Source: Eudorina sp. 2006-703-Eu-15
Lineage: Eukaryota; Chlorophyta; Chlorophyceae; Chlamydomonadales; Volvocaceae
Direction of reading: 5' to 3'
Length of the DNA: 64,000 nt
Assembly: GCA_003117195.1 (NCBI GenBank)
Contig: BDSI01000013.1
Location: forward strand, 1,502,332-1,566,331
The notes under the pieces are model-generated. The model saw nothing but the letters and a program-made list of their open reading frames with translations, made no database searches and had not been told where the DNA came from. A program made the position numbers and the translations under genes. Shown here one piece after another: positions 27,089 through 38,377 of the stretch. The first letter of the stretch is position 1. Each line of letters opens with the position of its first letter.

Positions 27089-30000
27089 ATGGCTTTTAAG
27101 CAACGCAAGTTCCGGAACAAAATTAGCGTGGACGACGACGAGGGAGAGGATGGACCCCCAACAATTAGGCCGCCGCAGCACCAGCCCAAGAAGGAGCAAA
27201 CCGCGGGAGCAGCGAAGTCAGGCTCCATTGCTGAAGGTCTATGGGGGACAAAAGGTAACAGCAAAAAGGAGAGCAAGGGGAGTAAACTCAATCTCCTATC
27301 ATTCGAGGACGATGGCGACGATCCCGGCTTTATTCCGAAGAAGGACAGCAAGAAGGACAAGCAGCGACAGTCAAAGCTGGCGAGGGCGCCGGCCCTAACA
27401 GATCTACCCACGGACACGGCGCCGCAGACCCTGCGCTCCACAGCTGGTGGGTCACCATGCGCACCGTGACACGCATGGCATATTGCAACAACGCATCGAC
27501 TGGGAGACTGCCTTAGGCGTGCACATCCCTTGTCACCGATAAAGAATTGGAAAAAAAGGTCAACGCCCTGACACGAGTGCCCCATGGGTCGGCCGTACGC
27601 AATCGGCGATTTCCGCACTCTCGCCTCCCTCCTACCCAAACGCCTGTACCGCACAGGTGGTGGTTTTCCTCTCCCTGCAATCCCTAGTTATCTACATTCC
27701 CCTACATGATGTGGTGCATGCCATCACAAAGGTAATCCGCCGCTGATCCTCGCAACCGCGCTCAGTGCATTCCCAGAATTCCCCCCAGCAGCCCAGGCTT
27801 CCGTGAGTTCGCGGCCCGCTGCCGCCGGCCTCCCGGACCCCTCTCTCCCCTGCACCTTACTCCCTCCTCCAGGCGAGTACACGGCGGAGAGGCTCAAAGA
27901 GCTCCAGCGCAACGCCATCAGCTTCTCCGCGGCACGGCTTGCGGGTAGCGGCAGCGGCGCCCCCGATGGGGCTCCCCCCTCGGGCAGCGGCGCAGGCGGG
28001 GCGGCGGAGCCGGTGCTCAAGCTGTCTGGCAGCTTCAAGCCGGCGGGGGCGCCCAAGGACGACCGATTCACGCTGCCCGGAAGCAGCATCGCACTGGTGG
28101 GCGAGCGGGAGGGCGGAGGGCTGCGGGGCACATACACCGGCACTGCGTGGATGGGCTGGGTGATGCCAACCTGACCTGACCTGGTGAAAGTGGTGGCGGG
28201 GCAAGACCGGTCCGGACCGCGGGGGGCGGGGCAGAGGCGTTGGGGTGGGGTGGGATGGTGAAACCAAGGCCCGTGGCATGCGCCGCCAGGGGCTCGCATG
28301 GCCTGGAGATGTGGAGGTCTAGGTCGCTTGAACTGGGTCGCCATCGTACTGATCGGAGCTCCCCGTGCGCAGGTCCAACCCGCGGCGGCGGCGGAGGATG
28401 CCATGCCACTGCCGCCCCCGCCGCGTCCCGGGGTTGGCCCCGCCGGCCAGGGTCCATCCGGAGCGAGTGCGGCAGCGGCAGCCGCAGCCGATGAGGACGA
28501 CGACGGTGATGATGGGGGCATTCCCGACCAGCAGACTATCCTGTGGGTAAACCGCACCGCACTATGGCGGGTGACGGGTGACGGATGGGGGGACGCTCGT
28601 CATTTCAACGTGGGTCATCAGGGATGTCGTACCGCGGCCACTCAGCTGGTGTGGCCGGATCGGGGCCGGGCGCCAGACGTGAAGCGCGTGCTGAGCACGG
28701 GGTAGCGGGGCGCATGGATTGAAAGGGGCGGTGCTGTAGCGGCTGACCTACCTGTCGGTCCCCTGGTCGGGTGGGTTAGGCCAGGCGGCCGTCCCGCGGG
28801 GCAGGATGCTAGGTATGTCGCACACTGGGATCCGGCCCATGACGGGCCGTGGGGAAGTCGGACGTCACCGTGTTGCGTTGCGTGCACGCTGGGTGACGAC
28901 GGTGGAGGGTTGGGGCAGCCGACTCGCCGTCCTGGCCCGCCGCTCGCGCCTTCCCGACGACGCGGCTGGGCGCCTTAGGCTGTGTCGACACGCTGGCGTT
29001 GTTCCCACGCTGCCCTTCCTCCCCCTAGGGCTGCCAAGGCCAAGCGCGAGCGGCTCCGCCAGGCCCACCTGGCGCCCGACTACATCCCCCTCTCGGGGAT
29101 GGGCCTGGGCATGGGCCGGCTCAAGGGCGCAGCGGCCGCAGGGCCAGGCTGGCCCCGGGGCGGCTCCGTGGGTCCGGGGGGATCTGGGTCGGCGGCAGAG
29201 GGCGGCGGTGCGCAGGGCGACGGCAGTGACAGCGAAGCGGAGGCGGAGGACACGATGCGGATCCGGTTCAGCGGCAAGGAGGCGGGCAGGTAGCGAGGCG
29301 GGGAGGGGTTCCCGTCGGGGTCAGGTTCGCGTCGATTGGGTTGAGCTGGGTTAGGGTGTGGGTTGGGCCTTTACGGGTCCGCAGAGATGCCGGGAGAAGG
29401 CGGGCGCACGCCCTGGATGCGCCAACGCGCGGATGTGCGTCGGCTGGGATGGCTATGGACTGCCAGCCGCGTCGATCCTCGCGACGCCCCCGCCTCCCCG
29501 CCTATTCCCCCTGTGTGTGCGTGTGTGTTTCAAGCCCACCAGCTGCACCTTGTCGCCCCTCCACCGGGTCTGCATCTTGACCATTCCCCGGCCCAACCGC
29601 CGCGGTATCCCTTCGTCCTTCCTCCGCAGGGCTGGCAGGGACAAATCGCAGTACAACCAGGCAATGGGCGGTGACGACGACGAGGAGGCGTTCGCGCAAG
29701 AGCAGCTCCGGAAGGCGCTGCGCCTCCAACAGGTCAGCGGGGCCGCCGGGCCCGTGCCCTCGGCTCCTGGGATTGGTGCAGCAGCAGCAGCAACAGCAGC
29801 CTCTGCCGCAGCCACCGCAGCAGGAACCGCAGCAGGGTACGCAACCCACATGCCGCCCTCGTCGGCGCCGCCGGCAGTGTTCGCCAGCGGCACCGGCAGC
29901 AGGGCGGCGGCCATCAACGCCGCCGGCGACGCGGCGGTTGCCTCCCTGGCGGAGGGACTGCGGCGGTTGCAGGCCTCCCACAAGCAGGTCCAGCAGAATG

Positions 30001-33000
30001 CACGGCGCACGGCGGACAACCTGACCTCCTCGCTGGCCCGGGTGGAGGGCCTGGAGGCGGAGCTGCGGCAGGCGGGGGACAAGTACCTGTTCATGCAGAA
30101 GCTCAAGGCCTACGTGGCGGACCTGTGTGACTGCCTCCAGGTGCGGCGCGGAGTTTGCGACATGGCGGAGCGAAGCGCACGGCACCGTACCGCCGCCAGT
30201 ACCGCCGCACCGCCCATGCGAAGGGGGATGTGGTCGTGGTCGGGCGGGCGGGCGGGCGGAAGCATGAGGAAAGGCACGGAGGCTGTAGGCGCGGGGCGGG
30301 GACGACTCCACCTGATGGCCCATGCCAGCCGTAGTGCTTCTCACCTGCATCAGGTGTCAGCTGTGCTTGCATGCTCCGGCCCCGTGGCTGTCCTTTCGCC
30401 TCCGCCTTCGCTCCCAGTGACCTGCACCTCATACGGTCCCCGCCTTTGCTCGCCGCTAGGTCTTGTCGTTGTGGTCCGCCCCTACATCCGCACCCTCATC
30501 CGCCCCTACATCCGCACACTCATCCGCTGCACCCGCACCCCCATCCGCACCCTCAGGTGAAGAGCGCCATCGTGGAGGAGCTGGAGGACTCCAGGTGAGG
30601 GACTGGGGCCCCCCAACAGCAGCAGCGGCAGCAGGCAGGTACTGGGTTTGTCCTCTGTTGCGGCTTGGTTAGCAAGAAACCCGCCCGACCCGGTGGGTGT
30701 GCAAGGTCAGAGAGGCCCCTTTGGGGCGTCATAAGCCAGACCAAGCAATGTCTAGACACGCCCAAACCCCACAATCGCACCCGCATATCCGCACATCAGA
30801 GTGCCGGTCGCAGAGGGTTCGTCGAGGGACCACCACCACGCCGGGCGATCCACACCCTTGAACCCGCCGCCCACGCACGGTAGGTCTTCACAATTCAACC
30901 TATCCGCAAATCGCCTTGCCCGCAGGCTCGAGCTGATGGAAGACAGGGCCCAGGCCGCCCGCACCGCCGCCGCCAACGCGGACCGCGACCTGATGGCCCC
31001 GGCGGAGGCGGCCGTGGCGGCGGCCATGGCCGCGCTGGGGCGAGGCGCGGGCGCCGCCGCGGCGGCCTCCGCCGCCGACTCGGCCGCGCGCGACGCGGAG
31101 GACGCGCTCCTTGACGAGGAGGGTCCCGTGGAGGTGGACGAGTTCGGGCGCAACGTGAACCTGCAGCGGCGGCGGGAGCTGGAGGCGCGCGCGGCGGTGC
31201 GTGAGGCGGGGTTAAAGGAGGAAACCAAACCCAGGAACGAACCCGCGTGGGAATGTCAGAGCGGGGCGCGGATCGGGGGGGGTGGAGGAGTATCCGAGGT
31301 AGGGCGCTGCCTGAGTGCCTGTGTGGCGTAACCGAGCAAAGGAAGTGGGGGAAGTCTCCCGTGCCCTGCAAGGCACTGATTGAGACGCAGGGTGTCCTCG
31401 CCTGATGTTTACCAAAGAGTGGCCGTTTGTAGCCCGGGTGGCCGTGTTGAGGCATCCTTGTGATGGAGGGGCATTGCCCCACATCCCGCTGGCCTACTGC
31501 CTGTGATCGTTGGCCCCTGTGCGGGGGAGAGAGAGAAAGGGGAGGGAGGGGGAGGAGGCTCTGTTGATTGACATAAAGGGGGCATCTCTGGGACTCAGCG
31601 AAGAGCTTGCCGTAGCCTTTGCTGCCTATCTCGAGGTGGGCTGCCACCTACTGCCAGTGTTTGTAATCTGCAGCACCGCACCGCGCCGCGCGTGGAACGT
31701 GCGCCGGCGTCTGCCTACGTCCTATGTGGGACTGACCGAGTGCCCCCGCCACCACCTCTGTCCCCGTCGCCAACCCCCAGGAGAGGAAGAAGCTGCTGGC
31801 TGCGGAGGGCGAGCGGCTGGCTGCAGCACAGTCGGGGGCGATCATTCAGCCGCTGGCAGCGGAGGGGGAGTCCGCCGATGAGCAGGTGCAGGTGCGTGTG
31901 TATTTGCGTGCGTGTGCTCAGCGGAACATCCGACGAAATCAATCTGAATATGAACAGCTAACAAGAGCAAACCTGCATTGTAGTTTACGAGCATTGCGGG
32001 TCACGAACTGGGAGGGACGGGCGCGCTAGAAGGCTGGTCGTTGTCGCTCGGCGGGTAGGCGTCGGTCCCCCTACCGCGTCTTCTTCCCTGTCCAACCGCC
32101 CCCTGCCTCGCGGCCGCTCCCCCGCACCTCCCTTTCGCAGTCCTCCTCCCGCTACGACAGCCGCTACGGAGAGATCATGGAGGCGGGCGGCACCGTGTTC
32201 GCGGATACGGATGAGGAGTTCGCGTCCATAGACGTTGTGAAGCGCCGGTTGGAGGAGTGGAAGGCCAGGTGACCGGGAGGGTGCGGGAAACGGGATATCG
32301 CCCGGGTCCCTGGTCCCCTCTGTCCGTGCCGATAGACGCGCAACTGGCAAGCAGCACCCCACCAATACGTCGTGAGGTGACCCAGTGACCGCGGTGTCTT
32401 TGCGTGGGCCGGGTGCGGCCGCCGCAGGTACCCCAAGGACTACACCAACGCCTACATGCACCTGTCCAACCCCGCCCTCTTCGCGCCGTACGTCCGGCTG
32501 GAGCTGCTGCGCTGGGATCCCCTGTACGGCACACCCGAAGGGTCGCCGTACAAGGGCTTCGACAGCCTGGACTGGTGAGCGGTTGGTTGCGGAAGCTGCC
32601 GCGTCGGCGAGAGGCACCGGCGGCGTCAGTCGGCCGACGTTGCCTTCTCCCCCCCGATGTGCCTATATGTGTGGATACAGGGCAGGCTGCTACTTTATTA
32701 CAGTTCTATCTCTGGCTCATGTGCTCAATATCCGCGGACGTGGATCACGAAGAGCTCCTTGCACAGCACGCGTGTTGGTTCCCATCGCGTTTTCCTATAA
32801 CACCATTGCAAGATGCGGTGTCTGTTTTCGGGCAGCTTGGTGGTGATGGCTGCGTGGTGCCTCTTGGGCGGGTGTGTCCCACCACCGCAGGTACGGGCAG
32901 CTCTTCGAGTACGGCATGAATGCGCCCGACGGCACCGCCGCCATGTCGAACGACGACCCCGACTCGGAGCTGGTGCCGCAGCTGGTGCGCAAGCTGGTGC

Positions 33001-34364
33001 TGCCGCTGGCGCTGCACTGGATTGAGAGGTGGGGCCGGTGGGGGGCGGCCGGGGCACTGGAGGGGGGAATCAAGGGTGATGGCTGCTGGGGTACTGGAGG
33101 AGTGCTGGGTTTGAAAAGAATTCGAGCCTCGGTTTGGTACCAAACCCAGAGAGTTCGTTTCTGGGTTTATGGTACACCCATAAACGAACCCGGGCACACC
33201 CAGAAGCCTCTCAGAATACTTGGTGCTGGGGTACTGGAGGGGGGTTGCAGCCAGGGACATGGCAGCGGCTTGGCACTCAGCACATTGTCCCGGGGGTGCT
33301 GGAGGTGGCGAGGGTGGAACACGTGTGCGGGGGATGCACGATGCCCAAGGCTCCAGGGAGGCTGTCTCTGGCAGCCGCTTCAGCTGTGTGTCGCCCAATG
33401 TGGACAACAGCTGCATGGCGGCGGTTTTGGACTGGGACGAAACAGCCGATGGGGACCTCGCCAAAAGCCCAAGTTGAAGACAGCCGATTACGACCCCGCC
33501 AGCACCCCAAACAGGATCTGAAGAGGTGACAGTCGGGTGATGCGGTGTAACCGTGGCGGGATGGACCAAGGCTGGTTGATACTACTCGCCTCACCTTCCA
33601 CCCGGAACTCGCTTTCCACCTCCTGCCCTGCGCCAGTAAGCCCCATGGCACCGCCGCCGCGTCGTCCTGCTCGCTTTAAATGACGTGCCGCCGCCGCCGC
33701 ACCTGCACCGCGTCACACCAGGTGCTGGGACGTGCGCAACGCGGCCCACACCCGCGCCGTGGCCGCGCTGTCCTCCGAGCTGCTGGTGTACGTCCCCGCG
33801 GAGGAGGAGCGCATGGTGGAGCTGCTGAGCGGGGTGCGCGGCTCGCTGGAGGCCGCCGTCGAGGGCTGCGCGCTGTCGCCCTGGCCGCCCGCGGTGCTGG
33901 CCTGCTCGCCCCTGGCCGCGCGCGTGCTCTTCCGGCGCTTCCGGCTGGCGCTGCGGCTGCTGCACGCCATCAGCGCCTTCGAGGGCCTCCTGGCGCGGGG
34001 CCTCCTGACGGGCCTGGCGCTGGGGCGGCTCGTGAGCGCGCAGCTCATGCCGTACCTGCGCGCCGCGGCGGCGGGCGGGGACGCGGCTGCGATGCCGTTC
34101 GCCATCTCAACGGTGGAGGCGGTGGCACAGGGTCTGCACCCCGACTGGTTTGCGGCGGGGCCGTTGTCGGAGGGCGCAGTGTTTCAGGAGCATGTGGTGC
34201 TGCTGGGGAGGGCGCTGGAGCAGCAGCAACAGCAGCAGCGGGGGTCTGCGGATGCGGCCGCGCGCGCGGGGCTGGCGATCCGGCTGGCTTGGGTGATGGC
34301 GCGGATCGGGGATTCGGAACGCAGCAACCGCTTAGCGGCGGCGTTCGGAATACGCAACCTGTGA
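27089..34364 (+). CDS. ILP1: PAXBP1/GCFC/ILP1-type splicing factor, complete, about 999 aa
   Basis: In plants ILP1 acts with NTR1 in spliceosome disassembly and intron-lariat release; the animal homologue is PAXBP1/GCFC1. Twelve exons join in phase: 27089-27446, 27873-28096, 28373-28542, 29029-29289, 29630-30140, 30557-30594, 30926-31196, 31781-31891, 32141-32268, 32428-32574, 32891-33028 and 33722-34364. The N-terminus is basic and acidic (MAFKQRKFRNKISVDDDEGE). Family blocks follow: EYTAERLKELQRN, GGIPDQQTI, AKAKRERLRQAHLAPDYIPL, a coiled coil (NLTSSLARVEGLEAELRQAG), SSRYDSRYGEIM, YPKDYTNAYMHLSNPALFAPYVRLEL, then the GCFC domain LVLPLALHWIERCWDVRN. The last exon runs to AFGIRNL. Length is close to the 900-residue relatives. 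Exon 8 could end six bases earlier at a second donor. Parts of this gene recur at 56.2-59.5 kb and at 63.5 kb. Confidence 0.9.
33084..33240 (+). repeat. Intronic hairpin-rich insertion flanked by 17-bp direct repeats
   Basis: Inside the last ILP1 intron, two identical 17-bp direct repeats (33084-33100 and 33224-33240, TGCTGGGGTACTGGAGG) flank about 123 bases. These bases hold a 16-bp perfect palindrome (GGTTTGGTACCAAACC, about 33149) and an imperfect inverted repeat based on GTTCGTTT/AAACGAAC. This looks like a small inserted element with its target duplication. It is identical in the second gene copy, so it predates that duplication. Confidence 0.5.
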
Positions 34365-35108
34365 TAGCCGGAAGGACGGACGGACGGAGGGACGGATGTG
34401 GCTCAGTTGCTGGACAGCAGGCAGACCGGCGGCCGTAAATTCGTTTGATGTGCAGTGCGTGTGCAAGGTGTGCTTCGTGTGTGTGCGTGTTCAATGATGG
34501 GCGGGGAAGCTGGAGCACTGTGTGGGCAACGATCGCAGGATGCACGTGATGAGCGTGACAGCGACAGGACAGATGACCTAACGCGATGTGTAGGCAGGTA
34601 GGCAGAAACGCAGGCAGGGACGTAGGTACGCATTTCCGGTAGCAGTAGGCAGTTTAGGACAGTCCGTAACAAGACGCTTTGCGGGAAAGCAACTCTGCCA
34701 AAGTACACAGAGGGCCGATGCAGTACGCTGTAGCATTCGAAACATTTGGGTCCAACTGCTGTACAAAAAGGTGATGACGGAGTGAACGCCAACGCCGGAC
34801 AGTACAATCGAAGTGGTGGCTTTTGGGGGTTACGTAATCACGCACTACAAGAAGGAAATGCTTTTGACGCAAGCGGGACTCTGACGATGCGCGACCCAAA
34901 TCGGATTTCATGTGAATTTCTTAGTGTTCAGGGGAAAAGGGGCCAGAAGCAGAGTAGTCACGCCTACCTCCCGTTCGGCTCAACGATCTCAGTTGACAAT
35001 CGAACAATCACCGATTAGTTTTGCCCCCGTACGAGTGGAACCAGAATCGGCCAGGTTTGGTGGGTCAGGAGGACGCCGTACCAGGCTTCGGTGGGACCGC
35101 ATCTGAGG

Positions 35109-35113
35109 TGTAA
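35109..35113 (+). terminator. Candidate TGTAA polyadenylation signal of the ILP1 gene
   Basis: This is the first TGTAA after the ILP1 stop, about 745 bases downstream, a normal 3' UTR length for Chlamydomonas-type genes. Other TGTAA copies follow near 35236 and 35520. Confidence 0.35.
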
Positions 35114-35951
35114 CGTGCGCCCCAACGTACGGCCCCTGAATGGAATGGATCACGAGTGTCTAAGGATTTTGTCCCCGTACGAGTGGAACCAGAATCCAGA
35201 ATAATGGAGGGGATTGGGTCGGCGTGTGTGCGTGTCACCTGTAACCCGAGCGCTGGATATCGCGAATGGTGGGGTTGGGATTTAGGAACACGAACATGAC
35301 CACTTAATTCCCCTCAGTCCCGCTCAGTTAGGCTGAGCACTGTTCTTGCAACTGTGTCAGCGAGTTAAGCAAGCTATGAAGGTCCTGCGCGCGTCAGGCG
35401 CAAGCACTCGTTTAGGCTATCGCCATTGGCAATACTTGCACCTATGATACGAGCTTCGTGGTTACAAGGACCGAACCGCGTATGCAGGTCGTGCAGTTAG
35501 CTTTAAGTTCTCACGATGTTGTAAGCCTGGGCTCCGCGCCTCCTTCTGTTAGCCCCCTTTCCTGCTTACCCCGAGTCTCATCAAGAAGCAGCATCACCTA
35601 TAAGCGAGAGAGGGAGAGGGCGAGGAGGGCTCGGGCGACCCCGATCAGAGTGTCGTCGCGTGAAATGCCCCCGCGCCGATTACTGGAGGTTGCAGCCATC
35701 AAACCAACGCCTGCTCATTTGGTTGTAAGCGTCAAAGCGCTGGCTACGGCTCAGCCGCTGAGACGAGCGTCGTACCTAAGTGGGAAGCGGGCCATGCCCG
35801 TAACAGGACATTACCCGTCAAACTGGAATGTTAAATCCATTCTTCTACCCGTAACCTGTTGCTCTGTTAGCTCATTCACATTATACCGTTCGCAACAGCA
35901 TGTATTGTACCATATCATACCGACATATCAGACCATATGGTCCTTTCTCAA

Positions 35952-36214
35952 GTCAGCCGCAGCCCCACCACCGCGATGGCGTCGAGGGTGCAGTCCGGGG
36001 TGGCGGTGAGCATGAGGCTCTCCCCGGTCGCGGTGTCAATGGACTGCGCAACGCAGCAGAGCACCCCATACCAATCGCAGACGGGCGCATCCGAGAGCCA
36101 GTTGTCGTGCTGCGTCCATCCCGGGCCGTTCCAAGCCTCATACAGGCCGACCAGGGCGGCGTGCTGGTCGCGCTGGCAGTCGGCGTCACAGGCGCGGGTG
36201 ACGGGGATCCCGCT
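35952..36214 (-). pseudogene. N-terminal fragment of a leucine-rich-repeat protein
   Basis: An exon with a clean acceptor (CTCTCTCGGCAG) encodes DADCQRDQHAALVGLYEAWN, then GPGWTQHDNWLSDAPVCDWY and GVLC. This matches the LRRNT_2 cap (C...DxxALxxLYxxxxGxxWxxxxxWLSxxxxCxWYGVxC) that precedes leucine-rich repeats in secreted and membrane proteins. The reading continues to IAVVGLRLT and is then cut by the border of the duplicated block, so no repeats follow. Possible upstream exons at 36230-36500 are rich in Cys and Pro but cannot be assigned. It is probably a truncated gene. Confidence 0.6.
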
Positions 36215-36544
36215 CTGCCGAGAGAGTGAAAAGGGTGCCAGTGAGGGTGTCGTTGTTGTTGAAGGTGGATCGGCGTTCATAAGTTTGCCCGGCGGCACAC
36301 GGACAGGGGCACGGCAAGAAATAGCAGAGTGCAGTCGGGTCACGCGGGCATGGGCCCTGACCTGACAATTCGCTGCCGGCTTTGGCAGCAAGTTCAGTTC
36401 CGCTGGCAGCTTGGCTGATGTGGTGCTTGCGGGAGTTGAACCCACAGATCCTGGCCATCCAGCAGCACCAGCACGTGGATCGCGAAACTGCACCCCGCGC
36501 ATCAATTGTTGCGAGCCGGGCGATTAGGTCAGCACGCCCGCCGT

Positions 36545-37140
36545 GGTCCATCGCCGGCGAATCTAAATCCGCAAGGCACCCACAGGCCCCGTCCCGTGGC
36601 CATCCGTCGATTGCCTCAGCTTAAAGCCTATTGCGCCGTCAAAAGCTGTACAAGGCGGTAAAGAGGGTGATGCCAGCAAGCGTTGCCCAGATGCCATTCC
36701 GTTATCAAATCACCATCGTACAGCGTATCGTGCTGTCCAAATGGCCGCTGCAACCTGTACCGTGGCCGCCGCTGGCCCCTCCGCTGGCAATGTGTAAAGT
36801 TCAGAACGCTGCGCCGCTGTGCCCTGCGAATGGCAAGAGGGGCCAGACAGTCGTTAAGGGCGGCACGTTGCATCCCTTCTGAAATCGTATCGTGTCAACC
36901 GGCGCGCCGCCCGCAAATCCCCGCCACACGGCCATCCCTTTGATTCCAAATCATGAAGCCCCGCATGATTCATCACCGCCGAATCTGAACCCGCAAGCCA
37001 TCCACAGGCCCCGCCCCGCGCCCATCCATCGATTGCCTCAGCGTGCAGCTTAGTGTGCGGCATCCCCGTCAAAAGCTGAACAAGGCGGTAAACAGGGTGG
37101 TGTCAGCAAGTGCTGCCCAGCTGCGATTCCCTTATCGAGA
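36545..37140. repeat. Diverged tandem duplication, about 425-bp period
   Basis: Sequence at 36545-36720 returns at about 36970-37140 with scattered substitutions. Shared landmarks are the ATCGATTGCCTCAGC-like box (36610 and 37030) and CCGTCAAAAGCTG followed by ACAAGGCGGTAAA (36640 and 37065). Spacer between the units also shows weak similarity. No coding capacity is evident. Confidence 0.65.
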
Positions 37141-37714
37141 CCCTAACGTGCCGCGTAGCTTGTTACATGTCCTCTTTCGAAAGCAGTGTACGTGGTACCC
37201 ACAAGCCCACCCTGCGCCCAGTCGTTTACCTGCTGTCCAAATGGCCAGACGGCGTCCTCGTACACCTTAAGCGTCCAAACTAAGCGCTGGCGTTTCCCCA
37301 GCGATGGCGAACTATTGTCGCGGCAAAACCAACAACAATCAACGGTGATACCTCAGTTACGAGCGGAAGGGCGGAGATTAATAACGAAACAACGATAACT
37401 TGCTCGCAGCGGATCGGAAACTTGCGATGGTCGCGGGGCGTGAGTCCGCGTCCATATTTCTTCATGTAACAATTTCAAAGCTAATGTTTAAACAGCTTGA
37501 AGCTACTTCATTTAGAAAAAGCCTTCAATTTGCGAAACGGACGGCGATGTGCGATGGGCAATCGTCTGGGGCCCGCTGAACGAGGTCCCAAGCAGTCGCA
37601 GCGCGGACCGATAATGATAGTCAACCCCTAAGGAACTATACAAGGTTGACAGGTATACAAGACTGGAAGCCCTGTCAAAACTGGAAGCCTGAGTTCGCAA
37701 TACCGTAGCCCTAG

Positions 37715-38377
37715 ATGTCTAAGGCCGGCGCCATCGCCGCAACCGCAGAATACCTTAAGCAGCATGCGACGCCGCTAACTGTAATTGGGGCCACGGCGGT
37801 GGCAGCATTCGGCATGGGGGCGGCCTATAATGCCCTTGTTGCCGGTCTACGCGACGAGCGCAATCAGCGCGAGCTCGCACTAGCGGAGGAGCGCCGGCGA
37901 CGCGAGGCGGCACAAGCGGAGGAGCGCCGGCAGCGCGAGGCGGCGCAAGCGGAGGAGCGCCGGCAGCGGGAGCTGGCACAAGCGGAGGAGCGCCGGCAGC
38001 GGGAGGTGGCCGACGCGCGCCGGCAGGAGGCCGAGGAGAGGCTGAAGCGGGAGGGCATCGAGCAGTTCATCACTTTCGCGCGCCACGCGGACTGGAGCGC
38101 GATGCGGGACGAGGCCGGCAAGCGGTATGCTCGGCGTGCGATCTTCGGTGAACACCTCATGCGGAGGGGTTGCGTCAACGGAAATTGCAGAAAATGTGTG
38201 GGACCCGTGGGGCATTGGCAGTGCGGACGAAGATTTACACGTGCCCAAAGGTGCCACGGCACTTCTCGACACTTCTCAGGCACACCTCCTTCCGATTTCC
38301 GTGCACTGCATATACCTGAATGCTACCAAATGCCCGTCCACACTCACAGGCAGCAGCCGTCCCTACCGGGCACGTAA
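37715..38377 (+). CDS. Membrane-anchored coiled-coil protein, probable first exon
   Basis: An ATG-started frame encodes a short leader, a hydrophobic helix (about residues 18-45, with VIGATAVAAFGMGAAYNALV), and a highly charged coiled coil. The coil is built from four near-identical 12-residue units around AEERRQREAAQ, mirrored by 36-bp DNA repeats. A helical segment ending AKRYARRAIFGEHLM-like follows. From about residue 145 the frame turns into Cys-rich, non-repetitive sequence that may be intron read-through; a GTGAAC donor at about 38146 is possible. I do not recognise a family. The overall plan (repetitive coil, then helical segment) resembles the gene at 61-63 kb, but no homology is claimed. 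Confidence 0.5.
   Translation: MSKAGAIAATAEYLKQHATPLTVIGATAVAAFGMGAAYNALVAGLRDERNQRELALAEERRRREAAQAEERRQREAAQAEERRQRELAQAEERRQREVADARRQEAEERLKREGIEQFITFARHADWSAMRDEAGKRYARRAIFGEHLMRRGCVNGNCRKCVGPVGHWQCGRRFTRAQRCHGTSRHFSGTPPSDFRALHIPECYQMPVHTHRQQPSLPGT

Larger units (their letters stand above)
29972..35947 (+). repeat. Source block of the ILP1 segmental duplication
   Basis: This block recurs at 56248-61072 except for an internal loss of about 1.1 kb (30326-31420, exons 6 and 7) and small indels in the 3' flank. Coordinates from 31421 to about 35070 differ by a constant 25,150. I counted only about a dozen substitutions over 3.6 kb, so the duplication is recent. The left break lies inside exon 5 and the right break lies against a leucine-rich-repeat gene fragment. 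Confidence 0.9.

Noticed and set aside
33400..33525. Possible extra ILP1 exon reading KTADYDPASTP, similar to a motif in animal PAXBP1
   Set aside because: The frame stops without a donor, and direct joining of HWIER to CWDVRN across a single intron matches plant ILP1 exactly.
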